DNA of 64,000 nt from Hyphomicrobiales bacterium (lineage in GTDB: Bacteria > Pseudomonadota > Alphaproteobacteria > Rhizobiales > Beijerinckiaceae): assembly GCA_900470095.1 (NCBI GenBank), contig UBZM01000009.1, forward strand, positions 55,682 to 119,681, written 5' to 3'. How positions within the stretch are numbered: position 1 is the stretch's first letter; each line of letters opens with the position of its first letter. The notes under the pieces were generated by a model. The model saw nothing but the letters and a program-made list of their open reading frames with translations, did not search any database and was not told the DNA's origin. The position numbers were made by a program, and so were the translations under genes. Below, piece after piece: positions 62,456 through 64,000 of the stretch.

Positions 62456-63457
62456 ATGCAGTCGTTTCATGAACATCTGAGCGTCATCGACGGCTTGGTT
62501 GTTTCAAATTTCAACCGAGGCGTCTTCGAGGACATGAAAAGGGGCGGGCTTACGGCCGCCAATTGTACGTGCTGCATCTGGGAGGGGTTCGAAAAAACCG
62601 CCCAGAACATCTCGAAATGGAAGAAATTTCTGCGTGATAACTCGGATATCCTTTTGCAGATCTATGACATCGGCGACATCGCACGGGCCAAGTCTACGAG
62701 GAGGGTCGGCGTCATTCTCGGCTGGCAGAACAGCTCAGGCTACGGCGACGACCTGAACAACGTCTATCTGTTCAAAGAATTAGGCGTAAATATCGTCCAA
62801 TTAACCTATAATACCGCCAATCCGGTCGGCAGCGGATGCTACGAGAGCCGCGACAGTGGCCTAACGGATTTCGGCCGCGATCTGGTCGATACGATGAATG
62901 CCGCTGGCGTCCTTATCGACCTCAGTCATGTCGGTCCGCTGACCTCGGCGGAGGCAATCGCCCACAGCAAGAAGCCGGTGGCCTATACGCACACCTTGCC
63001 GGCGGCCCTGAAGGACCATCCGCGCAATAAAACCGACGAGCAGCTGCGCGCGATAGCCGCAGGGGGCGGCTTTGTGGGCGTGACCATGTTTCCGGCCTTT
63101 CTCGACGACGACAAAGCCTCAACGATCGACACCTATATCAGGGCGGTCGAGCATGTCATCAATGTCATCGGCGAAGAACAGGTCGGCGTCGGGACCGATA
63201 TCACGCAAGGTCATGGCGAAGACTTCTTCACCTGGATCAACAGCGACAAAGGAAACGGCCGAAAGCTGGTCGATTTCAAAAATGCCACAGCCCTCAATGG
63301 CTTCGAGACTCTCGATAAGTTCCCCGAATTGACGGCCGCGATGGAAAGACGCGGCTGGCCTTCGAGCCGAATTGAACGCGTGATGGGGCAGAATTGGATC
63401 CGCCTGCTCGGCGAAGTCTGGACGGGTTACGGGCGCAACGCGCTCGCCGCCGCATGA
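62456..63457 (+). CDS. M19 (renal dipeptidase) family protein lacking the first metal motif
   Basis: A 333-residue TIM-barrel protein of the M19 membrane-dipeptidase family. Conserved residues include His158 (DLSHVG), His179 and Arg190 (THTLPAALKDHPRNKTDEQLRA-type) and Asp248 (GVGTD). The N-terminal HxD metal pair, normally in DGHNDL, is replaced by IDGLVVSN, and the bridging Glu is not found (GWQNSSG). A mononuclear site or a new reaction is therefore possible. It is preceded by an MHS transporter gene 44 bp upstream. Confidence 0.83.
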   Translation: MQSFHEHLSVIDGLVVSNFNRGVFEDMKRGGLTAANCTCCIWEGFEKTAQNISKWKKFLRDNSDILLQIYDIGDIARAKSTRRVGVILGWQNSSGYGDDLNNVYLFKELGVNIVQLTYNTANPVGSGCYESRDSGLTDFGRDLVDTMNAAGVLIDLSHVGPLTSAEAIAHSKKPVAYTHTLPAALKDHPRNKTDEQLRAIAAGGGFVGVTMFPAFLDDDKASTIDTYIRAVEHVINVIGEEQVGVGTDITQGHGEDFFTWINSDKGNGRKLVDFKNATALNGFETLDKFPELTAAMERRGWPSSRIERVMGQNWIRLLGEVWTGYGRNALAAA

Positions 63458-64000
63458 TCTCGGGGCGGAGCCGCTTTCATGCGTCCCCTCCACTTGTCTG
63501 CGATCGACCTCCGTCAAAGCGCGCCCAATCGCCGCCTCATGGGGACAAGGCCCGGCCCATCCGGTCCCGCGTCCGAGAGCGAGCATCATCTATCGCAGGA
63601 GTTCCTCCTTGAACCCGCAGGAGCGGATCATGCCCGTTGGGCAGAGCGTGAAGTTCGTTCGGATGGGTCTCGACAGGGACTGCGATCCAGACCGCCACCA
63701 CTTGCGCCGCTATCAGCGGTAGCTTGCGGTTACCCTGCGCGCCGCTTTACGATCCTGGCGGCGCGGCCGGCGGCGGGCGCAGTCGATTCCGCCTGGAATG
63801 CCGCAATCAGCGAAGCTGCCATCGGGAGCCGTAAGAAGCCCGGCACCGTTCGTAACGCCGTTGACTCGCTATAGTCTGGCTCGCCCCGGTCTTGTGGCCA
63901 ACGCTCCGTCCCTCCGGTGTACGCGCTGAGAGCATGAGGGTCGGTGCGTTTGAAAATTCGCGCAGCTGGCCAGCGCGGCTACATGTTCGAGTAACCCGGG
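63458..64000. other. Window end without a supported gene
   Basis: The last 540 bp hold a 130-codon open frame on the plus strand (63479-63874) with no recognisable motif and no clear ribosome-binding site. No RNA gene or repeat was recognised. Confidence 0.3.

Overview
The window is GC-rich (roughly 60%) bacterial DNA that looks alphaproteobacterial, most likely Hyphomicrobiales (Bosea, Bradyrhizobium or Mesorhizobium-like). The reasons are an AapP-type amino-acid ABC ATPase, a PutA without a ribbon-helix-helix domain paired with a divergent Lrp-type regulator, many ABC importers with LysR and GntR regulators, and dense operons with 4-bp ATGA overlaps. The genus cannot be fixed from the sequence alone. 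No rRNA, tRNA or CRISPR array was found.

Layout. 0-2.8 kb: a CaiB/BaiF CoA-transferase, then decayed genes (PhnF-type GntR fragment, MFS pseudogene, IS5-type transposase scrap). 2.8-10.8 kb: a LysR regulator divergent from a 2,2-dialkylglycine decarboxylase-like enzyme, followed by a polar amino-acid ABC importer, a histidinol-dehydrogenase-like oxidoreductase, an SDR and an AapP-like ATPase. 11.2-23.1 kb: a second uptake and catabolism locus with three paralogous EhuB-like binding proteins, EhuC/D/A-like components, two GntR/FCD regulators, an M20-like protein without the usual metal ligands, an SDR, two Rid proteins without the catalytic Arg, an ornithine-cyclodeaminase-family reductase and a proline-racemase-family enzyme. 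A 12-bp palindromic motif (GTAAYATRTTAC-like) stands in four promoter regions of this locus and probably unites it as one regulon. 23.3-28.9 kb: an exported protein of unknown function, then the Lrp-type regulator and putA, which could carry proline made by the preceding locus to glutamate.

29-44 kb is accessory. It holds a complete His-Xaa-Ser (Hxs) radical-SAM peptide-maturation operon (hxsDBCA) followed by a trypsin-like protease. A decayed DUF3800 gene, a truncated metallo-beta-lactamase-fold gene, a patatin-like phospholipase and a nuclease-like protein come next. A convergent trio of subtilisin-like protease, metallo-beta-lactamase-fold hydrolase and a helical unknown closes the region. 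This stretch resembles a defence or conflict island, but that is inference.

45-64 kb returns to metabolism: an MFS exporter with a secreted HbpS/GlcG-like protein and a divergent LysR; a PAS-LuxR regulator divergent from a seven-gene operon (Liv-type ABC importer, amidohydrolase, COG0523 metallochaperone GTPase); and a looser set with a HAD hydrolase, Lrp regulator, FAD-linked 2-hydroxyacid dehydrogenase, LysR, MHS-type transporter and an M19 dipeptidase homologue missing part of its metal site. The common theme is import of small nitrogenous or carboxylic compounds and their breakdown under dedicated local regulators.
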